Assembly: GCA_903868035.1 (NCBI GenBank)
Contig: CAIPTQ010000291.1
Span: 1-17,705, forward strand
Reading direction: 5' to 3'
Source: an uncultured Phycisphaerales bacterium
Lineage (GTDB): Bacteria > Planctomycetota > Phycisphaerae > WQYP01
DNA length: 17,705 bases
Shown: positions 1 to 7,048 of the stretch, piece by piece
How positions within the stretch are numbered: position 1 is the stretch's first letter
Layout: every line of letters begins with the position of its first letter
Position numbers and translations under genes: made by a program
Notes under the pieces: generated by a model
Database searches by the model: none
What the model saw: the letters and a program-made list of their open reading frames with translations, nothing else
Told to the model about the DNA's origin: nothing

Positions 1-80
1 CCAACGAGATGAAACAGTCAAGGCACTTTGACCCATAAAAATCATTAATCGGTTCGGTAGTCGCCATTTCATGAGGCGCA

Positions 81-116
81 TGCACAGTTTTCTATAAAAA
101 AAGATGTGCGTTTTTT
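81..116 (+). terminator. Possible rho-independent terminator, rightward
   Basis: TGCACA (81-86) can pair with TGTGCG (105-110, one G-T wobble), with further T/A pairing inside the loop, and six T residues follow at 111-116. It would end a rightward transcript entering from left of the window. The stem is short and the loop long, so the call is moderate. Confidence 0.4.
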
Positions 117-131
117 CCCACAAATTCAGGC

Positions 132-162
132 AAAAAAAGCGGCGCACCCAAGGGTGCGCCGC
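132..162 (-). terminator. Strong rho-independent terminator, leftward
   Basis: A perfect 11-bp GC-rich stem (139-149 with 152-162, two unpaired A between the arms) is followed, on the minus strand, by seven T (the A run at 132-138). On the plus strand there is no T run after the stem, so it serves leftward transcripts. The nearest leftward gene is the GH2 glycosidase, whose stop codon is about 790 bases away with the acetyltransferase gene lying antisense in between. Confidence 0.75.
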
Positions 163-308
163 TAATCCAGCGATAATATTCGCAATATAGAATTTGAAAA
201 TAATATCTGTTGCGAAGGGGAGTCGTCGCCGTTGAAGGGCGGGCCCGCCGAGTGGATGAAGCCTGCGTCCGTGCCGTACCGAGCCTGCACCATCCATCCG
301 CATATCAT

Positions 309-324
309 GGAGGGAGGTCGATTG
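309..324 (+). promoter_or_regulatory. Shine-Dalgarno that selects a TTG start
   Basis: A doubled GGAGG element (GGAGGGAGG, 309-317) sits 4 to 8 bases before an in-frame TTG at 322. None of the other in-frame starts (TTG 232, ATG 256, ATG 307, ATG 361, ATG 412) has a comparable ribosome binding site, so 322 was chosen. Confidence 0.55.
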
Positions 325-954
325 TACCGATGGAAATACCGCGGGTACAACCTTGCGTTCATGGAGATTCCCGGCGTGAAGACCGAAGACCGATTGCGGT
401 CATCCCACAGCATGAAGGTCAAGCTGCTGCGCCTCGCGTGGGCGGCGGTGGAGATGAGCCTGTTCCGCCTGTCATTCCATAACATGAGCGGGTGGCGGTG
501 CTTCCTCCTGCGGTGTTTTGGCGCCCAGGTCGGCCGGCGGTGCGCCATCCGGCGCACGGTGCGGGTCTATTACCCGTGGAACCTGGAACTGGGGGAGCTG
601 TGCATCGTCGGCGACGACGCCCGGTTGTACGACCTGGGCCGGATAACCCTGGGCGACCGCGTCATGATCTCCCAGGAAGCCTATCTGTGCGCCGGCACGC
701 ACGACCATGCCGACCCCGCGCTGCCGCTGCTGACTCCGCCGATCACGGTGGGCTCCGACGCGTGGATCTGCGCCCGGGCGTTCATCGGGCCGGGGGTGAA
801 GGTGGGGGAAGGGGCGATCGTGGCGGCCTGCGGGGTGGCGGTGAAGGATGTGCCGGCGTGGACGATGGTGGGGGGCAATCCGGCGAAGTTCATCCGCGGA
901 CGCGAGTTGCGCCGCGATCCAGCAGATGGGGAACGCGAGGCAAAAAAGGATTAG
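322..954 (+). CDS. WcaF-type left-handed beta-helix O-acetyltransferase
   Basis: This is a LbetaH acyltransferase related to colanic acid acetyltransferase WcaF, which moves an acetyl group from acetyl-CoA onto a sugar of an exopolysaccharide or cell-surface glycan in the cytoplasm. From the TTG start it is 210 residues, the usual size. The family pattern is visible in order: an amphipathic N-terminus with LFR (48-50) and a following W-R-LLR-FGA stretch (58-69), YPWNLELGE (84-92), hexapeptide turns from about 89 to 175, the catalytic-type His in AGTHDH (H127), and the C-terminal GNPAKFIRGR that closes the helix. The first 30 residues are poorly conserved and the start is uncertain (alternatives 232, 256, 307, 361 and 412). 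No other glycan-synthesis gene lies nearby, so the acceptor sugar is unknown. Its stop overlaps the stop of the convergent GH2 gene by 4 nt (TTAG, 951-954). Confidence 0.85.
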   Translation: MYRWKYRGYNLAFMEIPGVKTEDRLRSSHSMKVKLLRLAWAAVEMSLFRLSFHNMSGWRCFLLRCFGAQVGRRCAIRRTVRVYYPWNLELGELCIVGDDARLYDLGRITLGDRVMISQEAYLCAGTHDHADPALPLLTPPITVGSDAWICARAFIGPGVKVGEGAIVAACGVAVKDVPAWTMVGGNPAKFIRGRELRRDPADGEREAKKD

Positions 955-3056
955 GGTTTGGGGCGGAAGGGGTCGGGCATGGCCGGGTCGATGGTCAGAT
1001 CGACGGCGGTCTTGGCGGTTTTGCCATCGGCGGCGATCTTCACCGCGCCCTGGGCCGGGAGTTTGAGCGAATTCCAGATGAAGATGTGGTCCGGGGCCAG
1101 CTTGGTTCCCAGCGATTTGCCGTCGGCGAAAAGCTCCACCGCGTCGCAGTTGGAATAGACCTTGATCTGCGTGGGGGAGTAGGGGAGTTTTTCGGGGAGA
1201 TTGATGTGGACCATCGGCATGGTGGTGGGGGGGGTCCAGGTGGCCTGGTAGAAGTAGTAGGCGTCTTTCTTGATTTTGCGGTCGTAGGTGACCAGCCCCT
1301 TGTCGTTGCGGCCCAGGGTGTCGCCTTCGCTGCGGGAGTCCACGCCGAAGTCGGCGAAATTCCAGAGGAACGTGCCCCAGATATACGGGCGCGCCGCAAG
1401 GGCCTTCCAGGCGGCCTCATGGACGAGGCACTGCCATTCCTCGGGATGCCAGCGGGCGGTGGTGGTGGGTTTGGGCGGATTTTCCTGGTGCTGGATGACG
1501 CTGGCGCCGGCGCCATATTCGCTCATCGAGTAGGCGCGGGCGGGCAGGGCCTGGCGCAGGGTGTCGAGCGTGGCGGGCCAGGCCTCGGGTGCGCCGGTGT
1601 ACCAGCCATCATAACGGTTGTATGCCGTGAGGTCGGTCAGGAGGGTGATGGGGTGGGCGGGCGGGCGGTCGCTGGCCCCGACGGTCAGGCGGGTGGAATC
1701 CAGTTGCCGGGCCAGGGCATTGAGGCTGGAGACCAGGCCCAGGCGCGGTTGGTCGGTGACGGCCATGTGCTGCTCGTTGTAGATGCTCCAGAAGAAGATG
1801 CCCGGGTGGTTGTAGTTCTGCTTGATGAGTTCGGTGAGCTGCTGTTTGGAGATTTGGGCGAATTCGGGGGCGAGGTCGATGTCGTTGACGAGGCAGAGTT
1901 CCGCCCAGACGGCCATGCCGCCCCGGTCGCACAGGTCATAGAAATACTGGTCGTGCTGATAGTGGGCCAGGCGCACGGCCGTGCAGCCCATGCCGGCGAT
2001 GAGCCTGTAATCCTCCTCCATGTCGGCACGGGAGATGGCCCAGCCTTTGTCGAGGCGGTCCTGGTGGCGGTTGACGCCGTGGAGGCTGTAGGGCCGGCCG
2101 TTGAGGAAGAAGCCCTTGTCGGGATCGACGCGGAAGAAGCGGAGGCCCAGGGGCTGGGTGTCGGAGTCGAGGATGGTGTCGCCGGATTTGACGTCGATTT
2201 GGACGGAATACATGTAGGGGTCTTGGATGCCGTTCCAGAGGTGGGGGCGGTCGATGGAGAATTTGGCGGTGGCCTCGCTGGGGCTGGTGATGAGGGTGCC
2301 GGCGTTGACGGTCGTCAGATTGACGCCAACAGCGCCGGTTTGCAGCGCTTTATGGTCCGCATCGAGAAGGGTCCATTGAATGGTGACGGGCCCTTTGGGC
2401 GCGCCTGGGCCGCCCATGATATTGATGGTGGCTTCGACGTCGGCCTTGTCGGCGGAGACGTTGCTTTGTTTGAGGTAGATACCCGGGGATGCGATGCCGT
2501 CGTCGATAGGCGCGATGGAGAAGTTGTTGCGCGTCAGCAGATGGACGTGGCGGTAGAGTCCGCCAAAGATGGTGAAGTCGCCGGCAAGGGGTGCGACGCG
2601 GGGGTCGCGGGCGTTGTTGACTTTGACGGCCAGAACGTTGTCGCCGGTGGGGTTGAGCAAGGGGGTAATGTCAAAGCAGAAAGCCTGGAAGCCGCCGGCG
2701 TGGGTGCCGACGGGTTTTCCGTTGAGGAAGACATCCGCGACCAGAGCGGCACCGTCAAACTGCAGGAAGTACGACTTGCCGGCGGCGGGCGTGACGGCCA
2801 GGTGGGTGCGATACCAGGCGGGTCCGCGGTAGTAGTTGCTGCCGCCGTCCTGGCCGTCCTGGGCGTTCCAGGTGTGGGGGAGTGTGACCTTCTCCCAGGC
2901 GGAGTCGTCGAAGGCGGGGGCGCTGGCGGCCGGGACATCCTGGCGGAGGAAGCGCCAGTTGGCGTCCAGCGAGGTGTCCTCGCGCGGGGCGGCGGCATGG
3001 GCGGCCGCGACGGAGAGTAGAAGCGCCAGCACGGAGGGGAGAAGAATCGGTTTCAC
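951..3056 (-). CDS. Secreted glycoside hydrolase family 2 (beta-galactosidase-like)
   Basis: A GH2 retaining exo-glycosidase of 701 residues, most like beta-galactosidases; the exact sugar cannot be read from sequence. Residues 1-22 are a signal peptide (Lys, Leu-rich core, AHA-A cleavage region), so it acts in the periplasm or outside. The jelly-roll sugar-binding domain spans about 28-175 (WEKVTLPHTWN, YYRGPAWYRT), an immunoglobulin-like domain about 180-308, and a TIM barrel from about 310. The barrel has NRHQD (329-333), the acid/base Glu in YNE (E428) and the nucleophile Glu in SEYGAG (E513). A C-terminal beta domain (about 615-690) resembles DUF4982. The start is GTG, with AAAGGAG five bases upstream (3062-3068). 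It is a lone gene, divergent from the flavoprotein gene and convergent with the acetyltransferase gene. All catalytic residues are intact. It probably serves polysaccharide scavenging. Confidence 0.9.
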   Translation of the reverse strand: MKPILLPSVLALLLSVAAAHAAAPREDTSLDANWRFLRQDVPAASAPAFDDSAWEKVTLPHTWNAQDGQDGGSNYYRGPAWYRTHLAVTPAAGKSYFLQFDGAALVADVFLNGKPVGTHAGGFQAFCFDITPLLNPTGDNVLAVKVNNARDPRVAPLAGDFTIFGGLYRHVHLLTRNNFSIAPIDDGIASPGIYLKQSNVSADKADVEATINIMGGPGAPKGPVTIQWTLLDADHKALQTGAVGVNLTTVNAGTLITSPSEATAKFSIDRPHLWNGIQDPYMYSVQIDVKSGDTILDSDTQPLGLRFFRVDPDKGFFLNGRPYSLHGVNRHQDRLDKGWAISRADMEEDYRLIAGMGCTAVRLAHYQHDQYFYDLCDRGGMAVWAELCLVNDIDLAPEFAQISKQQLTELIKQNYNHPGIFFWSIYNEQHMAVTDQPRLGLVSSLNALARQLDSTRLTVGASDRPPAHPITLLTDLTAYNRYDGWYTGAPEAWPATLDTLRQALPARAYSMSEYGAGASVIQHQENPPKPTTTARWHPEEWQCLVHEAAWKALAARPYIWGTFLWNFADFGVDSRSEGDTLGRNDKGLVTYDRKIKKDAYYFYQATWTPPTTMPMVHINLPEKLPYSPTQIKVYSNCDAVELFADGKSLGTKLAPDHIFIWNSLKLPAQGAVKIAADGKTAKTAVDLTIDPAMPDPFRPKP

Positions 3057-3076
3057 GGGTACTCCTTTGGGCGAAC

Positions 3077-3085
3077 ATCATATCA
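3077..3085 (-). promoter_or_regulatory. Candidate extended -10 promoter of the GH2 gene
   Basis: On the minus strand TGATATGAT reads as an extended -10 (TGn plus TATGAT, five of six matches). Transcription would start near 3070, leaving a very short leader that still contains the AAAGGAG site. No good -35 is placed, which is acceptable for an extended -10. It is a sequence match only. Confidence 0.35.
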
Positions 3086-3156
3086 CCCGACACCCCCAAG
3101 CGGGACTGGATGCCGCCGCACATTTTCGCACAGACACCAATAGAAAAAACTATGTT

Positions 3157-3185
3157 TTGCTCTTCGCGGTCAAATAGTGGATAAT
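3157..3185 (+). promoter_or_regulatory. Candidate sigma-70-type promoter of the flavoprotein-lipB operon
   Basis: TTGCTC (3157-3162) and GATAAT (3180-3185) are separated by exactly 17 bases; the -10 matches five of six positions and the -35 three of six. The start of transcription would fall near 3192. That is after the first in-frame ATG (3184) and about 46 bases before the ATG at 3238, so the promoter also supports the downstream start codon. Confidence 0.45.
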
Positions 3186-3237
3186 GACGTCCACACTCAG
3201 CGGCTTATCCGTCGCACTTCTTCTTTCCGGGAGCCGC

Positions 3238-4755
3238 ATGGCCTCATTCCAGATCATCCAAGGGGGCATGGGTGTTGGCGTTTCCAACTGGCAGCTCGCC
3301 CAAACCATAGCCTCCCACGGACAACTCGGCGTCGTCTCGGGCACCGGTCTGGCCCCCACCCTGGCGCGCCGTCTCCAAATTGGCGACCCCGGCAACCACA
3401 TGCGCCGCGCCCTGGCCAGCTTCCCCCTCCCCGCCGTCGCCCAACGCCTCATCGCACGCTATTTCGTCGAGGGCGGCATCTCCCCCCCCACGCCCTTCGC
3501 CCCCACGCACCGCCCGGAAATCCAGCCCTCCCCCGAGGCCCTGGATCTGCTGGTCGCCGGCAACTTCGTCGAAATCTTCCTCGCCCGCCAAAACCACAAC
3601 AACCCCGTCGGCATCAACTACCTCGAAAAAATCCAGATACCCCACATCGCCTCCATCTTCGGGGCCATGCTCGCCGGCGTCGCCTATATCCTCATGGGCG
3701 CGGGCATTCCCCGCTTCATCCCCGGCGTCCTCGACAACTATGCCGCCGGCAAGCCCGCCTCCTACCGCCTGGACGTCGACCAGGCCGAAGGCCAGGAGTT
3801 CGCCACCACCTTCGACCCCGCCGCCTATTGGGCCGATCCGGCGCGCCACCCCGGCACGCCCCTGCCCGCCCTCACGCGCCCCAAATTTCTGGCCATCGTC
3901 TCCTCGGCCACGCTGGCGATGACCCTGGCCCGCAAATCCAGCGGCCACGTCGATGGCTTCATCATCGAGGGCAACACCGCCGGCGGCCACAACGCCCCGC
4001 CCCGCGGCCCCGTGCAACTGAATGTCCGCGGCGAGCCGATCTACGGCCCGCGCGATGTGCCCGACCTCGAAAAAATCGGCGAACTCAAGCTCCCCTTCTA
4101 CCTTGCCGGCGGCTACGGCCTCCCCGGCAAACTTGCCGAAGCCCGCGCCCAGGGCGCCTCCGGCATCCAGGTCGGCACCGCCTTCGCCTTCTGCAACGAG
4201 TCCGGCATCGACCCCAAACTCAAACGCCGCATCCTGGGCCTGGCCCGCGCCGGCAAGATCGACGTCTTCACCGATCCCCTGGCTTCCCCCACCGGCTTCC
4301 CCATCAAAATCCTCCAGCTCGACGGCTCGTTCTCCGACCCGGCCGTCTTCGCCCGCCGGCGGCGCGTCTGCGACCTGGGCTACCTCCGCCGCCACTACCG
4401 CAAGGCCGACGGCACCCTGGATTATCGCTGCCCCGCCGAACCGATTGCCGAATACGTCAAAAAGGGCGGCCTGGAAGCCGACACCGTGGGCCGCAAATGC
4501 CTGTGCAACGGGCTGTTCACCAATATCGGCTTTGGCCAGCGCCGCCCCGAGTCCGTGGGCGGCAATGAACCGGCGGTCATCACCGTGGGCGATGCCGCCG
4601 ACAGCCTGGCGCTGTTCCTCCGCCCCGGCGCCGATTCTTATTCCGCCGCCGATGTCCTGGAAATCCTGCTCGCCGATCATCCGCTACCCGTCCCCGTGAA
4701 TGGCGCCTGCGAAGCGGACCACGCTTGCTCCTGCGCCGCCGCCGCCCTAACCTGA
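3238..4755 (+). CDS. Nitronate monooxygenase / 2-nitropropane dioxygenase-like FMN protein, long form
   Basis: An FMN-binding TIM-barrel protein of the nitronate monooxygenase family, which also includes the PfaD-type enoyl reductases of polyunsaturated fatty acid synthesis. Family motifs, numbered from the ATG at 3238, are IIQGGMGVGVS (6-16), GVVSGTG (31-37), the phosphate-loop motif EGNTAGGH with the catalytic-type His (E244-H251), LAGGYG (289-294) and GASGIQVGTAFAF (307-319). At 505 residues it is much longer than the usual 310-380. The extra C-terminal part holds RKCLCNGLFTNIG (about 419-431) and ends in a Cys-bearing tail with C491, C497 and C499. The ATG at 3238 was chosen because GGGAG lies 4 bases upstream and a promoter -10 covers the earlier ATG at 3184. 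lipB starts 4 bases after its stop, so the two are probably cotranscribed. The substrate is unknown; nitroalkane oxidation is a family default rather than something shown here. Confidence 0.8.
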   Translation: MASFQIIQGGMGVGVSNWQLAQTIASHGQLGVVSGTGLAPTLARRLQIGDPGNHMRRALASFPLPAVAQRLIARYFVEGGISPPTPFAPTHRPEIQPSPEALDLLVAGNFVEIFLARQNHNNPVGINYLEKIQIPHIASIFGAMLAGVAYILMGAGIPRFIPGVLDNYAAGKPASYRLDVDQAEGQEFATTFDPAAYWADPARHPGTPLPALTRPKFLAIVSSATLAMTLARKSSGHVDGFIIEGNTAGGHNAPPRGPVQLNVRGEPIYGPRDVPDLEKIGELKLPFYLAGGYGLPGKLAEARAQGASGIQVGTAFAFCNESGIDPKLKRRILGLARAGKIDVFTDPLASPTGFPIKILQLDGSFSDPAVFARRRRVCDLGYLRRHYRKADGTLDYRCPAEPIAEYVKKGGLEADTVGRKCLCNGLFTNIGFGQRRPESVGGNEPAVITVGDAADSLALFLRPGADSYSAADVLEILLADHPLPVPVNGACEADHACSCAAAALT

Positions 4756-4759
4756 TCCC

Positions 4760-5476
4760 ATGCTCCACCTTCTCGATGCCGGCCTGCTCCCATACCGCCC
4801 CGCCTGGGAGCTCCAGCTTCAGCTTCACGACCAGGTTCTCGCCGGCGTCCATCCGCGCGGCGCCCTCATGCTCGTCGAGCATCCCCCCGTCATCACCATT
4901 GGCCGCCGCCCCGAGGCGCAGCGGCATCTGCTGGCGACGCCCCAGTTGCTGGCGGCCCGCGGCGTCGAGGTCGTGGAGACCGACCGCGGCGGCGACATCA
5001 CCTTCCACGGCCCCGGCCAGCTCGTCGCCTACCCCATCATCCCGCTCAACCTCTACAACTTTAATCTTCATACCTATATGCGTTTCCTTGAAGAAACCGT
5101 CATCCAGACCCTCGCCGCATTTGGCGTTTCCGCGATCCGCGATCCTTCGCCCAAGCCGGCGACGGGCGTCTGGGTTCAATCTCCTCCCTCCACTGACCAC
5201 CGGCCACTGACCACTGACCACTCCCCCACTGACCACTTGTCCAAAATCTGCGCCCTGGGCATCAAGGTCCGCCGCTGGATCACCCTCCACGGCATCGCCC
5301 TGAACATCACCACCGACCTCTCCTTCTTCAGCCTCATCAACCCCTGCGGCCTCTCGCGGCCCGTCACCTCGATGCAAAAACACCTGGGCGACAAGACGCC
5401 TGCCATGTCCGCCGTGAAGGAGGCCCTGGCCGCCGCCCTGAACGCCGGGCTGCCCCAACCGGGCAGTGCCTTGTAA
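4760..5476 (+). CDS. lipB: Octanoyl-[acyl-carrier-protein]:protein octanoyltransferase
   Basis: LipB moves the octanoyl group from acyl carrier protein to a lysine of lipoyl domains (pyruvate and 2-oxoglutarate dehydrogenases, glycine cleavage H protein), the first step of endogenous lipoate synthesis in the cytoplasm. Its 238 residues show EHPPVITIGRR (40-50), the signature RGGDITFHGPGQLVAYP (76-92), the catalytic Lys in KICALGIKVRRW (K162) and the acyl-accepting Cys in INPCGL (C196). Between TGVWV (135-139) and K162 about 20 residues rich in Ser, Thr, Asp, His and Pro replace the usual two to four; they are encoded by CCACTGACCA repeats (5190-5235). The insert keeps the frame and falls in a surface loop near the active-site Lys, so the enzyme may still work. 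It follows the flavoprotein gene by 4 nt with no clear ribosome binding site, suggesting translational coupling. lipA is not in the window. Confidence 0.93.
   Translation: MLHLLDAGLLPYRPAWELQLQLHDQVLAGVHPRGALMLVEHPPVITIGRRPEAQRHLLATPQLLAARGVEVVETDRGGDITFHGPGQLVAYPIIPLNLYNFNLHTYMRFLEETVIQTLAAFGVSAIRDPSPKPATGVWVQSPPSTDHRPLTTDHSPTDHLSKICALGIKVRRWITLHGIALNITTDLSFFSLINPCGLSRPVTSMQKHLGDKTPAMSAVKEALAAALNAGLPQPGSAL
5190..5235 (+). repeat. CCACTGACCA short repeat cluster inside lipB
   Basis: Four exact copies of the decamer CCACTGACCA lie at 5190-5199, 5204-5213, 5211-5220 and 5226-5235 (the second and third overlap by 3 bases). On the other strand the cluster reads as TGGTCAGTGG units that translate to WSVVSG-like strings, a repeat type known from intergenic regions of several bacterial phyla. 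Here it lies in frame within a conserved enzyme. Confidence 0.85.
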
Positions 5477-5779
5477 CCGGGTGTGGTTCAATATTCGGGA
5501 GCGGCACCAAGCCAGAAATGTCAGTTTCCAGCGCCGCTTCCGCGGCTTGACACAATTACTTTGGGCAACCAAACCCACGACGGCGCCTGCGGCTTGTCGT
5601 GGGCTACTCTCGCGCCGCCGCTTCCGCGGCTCCATGCACGGCGAGGTCATTACTTGAATCGGAGCGGGCCGCTGCGGCTCCCGTCAGCGGTGATTACCCG
5701 AAAGAAGAGTCACAACCTCGCAACCAAGGTTTTGTTCAAGTGTCGTGCATCTTCCGGCGCACTGCCGTAAACTTGAAGC
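5477..5779. other. 303-base gap between lipB and ruvC
   Basis: No credible gene is seen; the small reading frames crossing it lack family features and ribosome binding sites. The gap contains two identical 14-bp palindromes and a hairpin (5533-5630) and a weaker stem CCGCTG/CAGCGG (5669-5674 with 5685-5690). A perfect TTGACA (5547-5552) has no matching -10. No T-tract terminator follows lipB and no clear promoter precedes ruvC. Confidence 0.6.
5533..5630. repeat. REP-like palindromic element
   Basis: The palindrome GCCGCTTCCGCGGC occurs twice, at 5533-5546 and 5617-5630. Between the copies lies a perfect 8-bp inverted repeat, CCCACGAC (5574-5581) with GTCGTGGG (5596-5603). Paired palindromes around a hairpin resemble REP/BIME extragenic elements. 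There is no T run, so it is not a standard terminator. Whether it recurs in the genome cannot be seen here. Confidence 0.5.
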
Positions 5780-6262
5780 ATGCTCATCCTCGGCATCGAT
5801 CCCGGCCTCCGCATCACCGGCTACGGTCTGGTCTGCGTCAGCGGGCGCGGCCACCGCCCCGTCCTGCGCGAGGCCGGCGTGCTGCGCATGAAAGCCAAGG
5901 GCGAACTCGCCCAGCGCCTGCTCGAACTCCACACCTCCCTGGCGGCACTGTTGGATGAGACGCAGCCGGACCAGGTCGCCGTCGAACAGCTTTACGCCCA
6001 CTACAAACACCCCCGCACCGCCATCCTCATGGGCCACGCCCGCGGCGCCATCCTGCTGGCCGCCGCCCAGCGCGGGCTGCCGGTGACCAATCTGGCCAGC
6101 ACGATGGTGAAGCGCACGGTGACGGGGAACGGCCACGCCTCCAAGCCCCAGGTGCAGCGTGCCGTGGCGATGTTGTGCAAGCTGGCCCGGCCACCGGAGC
6201 CCCCGGACGTGGCCGACGCCATCGCCATCGCCTGGACGCTGGCGACGCGCGGGGGCAAGTGA
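5780..6262 (+). CDS. ruvC: Crossover junction endodeoxyribonuclease RuvC
   Basis: RuvC resolves Holliday junctions made in recombination and repair by paired nicks, normally with the RuvAB branch-migration motor. The 160 residues match the family length. The RNase H-fold catalytic acids are all present: D7 in GIDPGL, E69 in VAVEQLY, and D143 and D146 in PPDVADAIAIA. The central motif HPRTAILMGHARGAI (77-91) and the basic DNA-binding segment around VKRTVTGNGHASKPQVQRAV (110-129) are intact. The ATG start fits the conserved LGIDPG beginning, although the upstream ribosome binding site is weak (TTGAAG). ruvA and ruvB are not adjacent in this window. It converges with phoU across an 86-base gap. 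Confidence 0.95.
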   Translation: MLILGIDPGLRITGYGLVCVSGRGHRPVLREAGVLRMKAKGELAQRLLELHTSLAALLDETQPDQVAVEQLYAHYKHPRTAILMGHARGAILLAAAQRGLPVTNLASTMVKRTVTGNGHASKPQVQRAVAMLCKLARPPEPPDVADAIAIAWTLATRGGK

Positions 6263-6348
6263 AGGGGCGCAAACGGGTGGGGTAGTGGTGGGGGGGGAAG
6301 AATTTCGCGGGGCATCTTCCGCACCATTCGCTCCCGGCGCGCGGGCGG
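6263..6348. other. G-rich convergent gap between ruvC and phoU
   Basis: This 86-base gap has no T-tract terminator for either gene. The plus strand carries G runs at 6264-6267, 6275-6277, 6279-6282 and 6290-6297, enough for a G-quadruplex-like fold. A weak stem GGAAGA/TCTTCC lies at 6296-6301 and 6315-6320. Confidence 0.4.
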
Positions 6349-7038
6349 CTACGGCCCCGCTTCCGGCTGGTGCCGCGGATGGCTGTGCCGGATGTCATCC
6401 CCCTTCACGATGAAGATGACTTCTTCGCAGATGTTCGTGGCGTGATCGCCCATGCGCTCCAGCGACCGGGCCAGCAGCACATGGGTGAGGGCCCCGGCGA
6501 AATCGCGCGGGCCGGTGATGGCCTGGCGCACGATGTCATCGCTGAGAATCTCCGCCATGATCTCGTCATAGAGGTTGTCCACCAGGTCGTCGCGGGCGAT
6601 CGTGGCGCGGGCCAGGGCGGCGTCCTTAAGCACAAAGGCCTGCATCGCATCCCGCACCATCTCCTGCACGGCTTCGCCCATGCGCCGCAGTTTGGGCAGT
6701 TCCGCCACGTTGGCGTGCCGGGCGCAGAAGTCGAGGTTGTGGCACAGCCCCACCGCCTGGTCGCCAATGTGTTCCAGGGAGGAATTGACCCGCGGGGCCG
6801 TCAGCAGGAACCGCAGATCGCCGGCCACGGGGGTGTAGACCGTGAGGAGCCGCACGGCCTCGCGGTCGATGGTGATCTGCATCTGGTCCACCTGCTCTTC
6901 GACCGCCAGCACTTTCTGGTAGACCGCCGCCAGGTCGGTCATGGCCGCGAGGGACATGGCGACCATGGACCGGGCCAGCGCGCCCAACTCCACGATGCGG
7001 TCGCGTAACGCTTCCAGTTCCTGCTCGAATTTCTTCAT
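6349..7038 (-). CDS. phoU: Phosphate transport system regulator PhoU
   Basis: PhoU is a cytoplasmic helical-bundle protein that restrains the Pst transporter and links it to the PhoR-type sensor kinase, keeping the Pho regulon off when phosphate is plentiful. The 229 residues contain the two repeated PhoU motifs, VNSSLEHIGDQAVGL (84-98) and RSLERMGDHATNICEEV (191-207), which carry the metal-binding E/D residues. The first has SSLEHIGD where ITDLERIGD is usual. The ATG at 7038 is preceded by AAAGGTG and fits the family N-terminus (KKFEQELEALRDRI). A short His-rich tail (HSHPRHQPEAGP) ends it. It is the last gene of the pst operon, 10 nt after pstB1. No phoR or phoB is present in the window. 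Confidence 0.93.
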   Translation of the reverse strand: MKKFEQELEALRDRIVELGALARSMVAMSLAAMTDLAAVYQKVLAVEEQVDQMQITIDREAVRLLTVYTPVAGDLRFLLTAPRVNSSLEHIGDQAVGLCHNLDFCARHANVAELPKLRRMGEAVQEMVRDAMQAFVLKDAALARATIARDDLVDNLYDEIMAEILSDDIVRQAITGPRDFAGALTHVLLARSLERMGDHATNICEEVIFIVKGDDIRHSHPRHQPEAGP

Positions 7039-7048
7039 GCCACACCTT

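Larger units (their letters stand above)
1..321. other. Intergenic region left of the acetyltransferase gene
   Basis: No convincing gene lies in these 321 bases. The stretch is more AT-rich than the rest of the window. It holds a rightward terminator-like hairpin (81-116), a leftward terminator hairpin (132-162) and an AT-rich segment (163-210). A weak promoter-like pair, TTCGCA at 179-184 and TAATAT at 201-206 with a 16-nt spacer, could serve the acetyltransferase gene but matches only four of six bases in each box. A leftward reading frame at 162-557 is Arg/His-rich, antisense to the acetyltransferase and not considered real. Confidence 0.6.

Noticed and set aside
162..557. 131-codon Arg/His-rich frame on the - strand ending near the leftward terminator
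   Set aside because: The adjacent terminator makes it tempting, but the translation has no family features and it is antisense to the conserved acetyltransferase.
492..3020. 842-codon open frame on the + strand opposite the GH2 gene
   Set aside because: Gly/Val/Asp-rich translation with no domain motifs; it is the antisense shadow of a clear GH2 enzyme in high-GC DNA.
3244..4680. 478-codon open frame on the - strand opposite the flavoprotein gene
   Set aside because: Low-complexity Gly/Ala/Asp translation; the + strand shows all FMN-site motifs.
5190..5235. CRISPR-like short repeats
   Set aside because: The repeat unit is only 10 bp, without regular unique spacers or cas genes, and it lies inside lipB.
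5547..5552. Perfect TTGACA as a ruvC promoter -35
   Set aside because: No -10-like sequence lies 15 to 19 bases downstream, and it overlaps the end of a palindrome.
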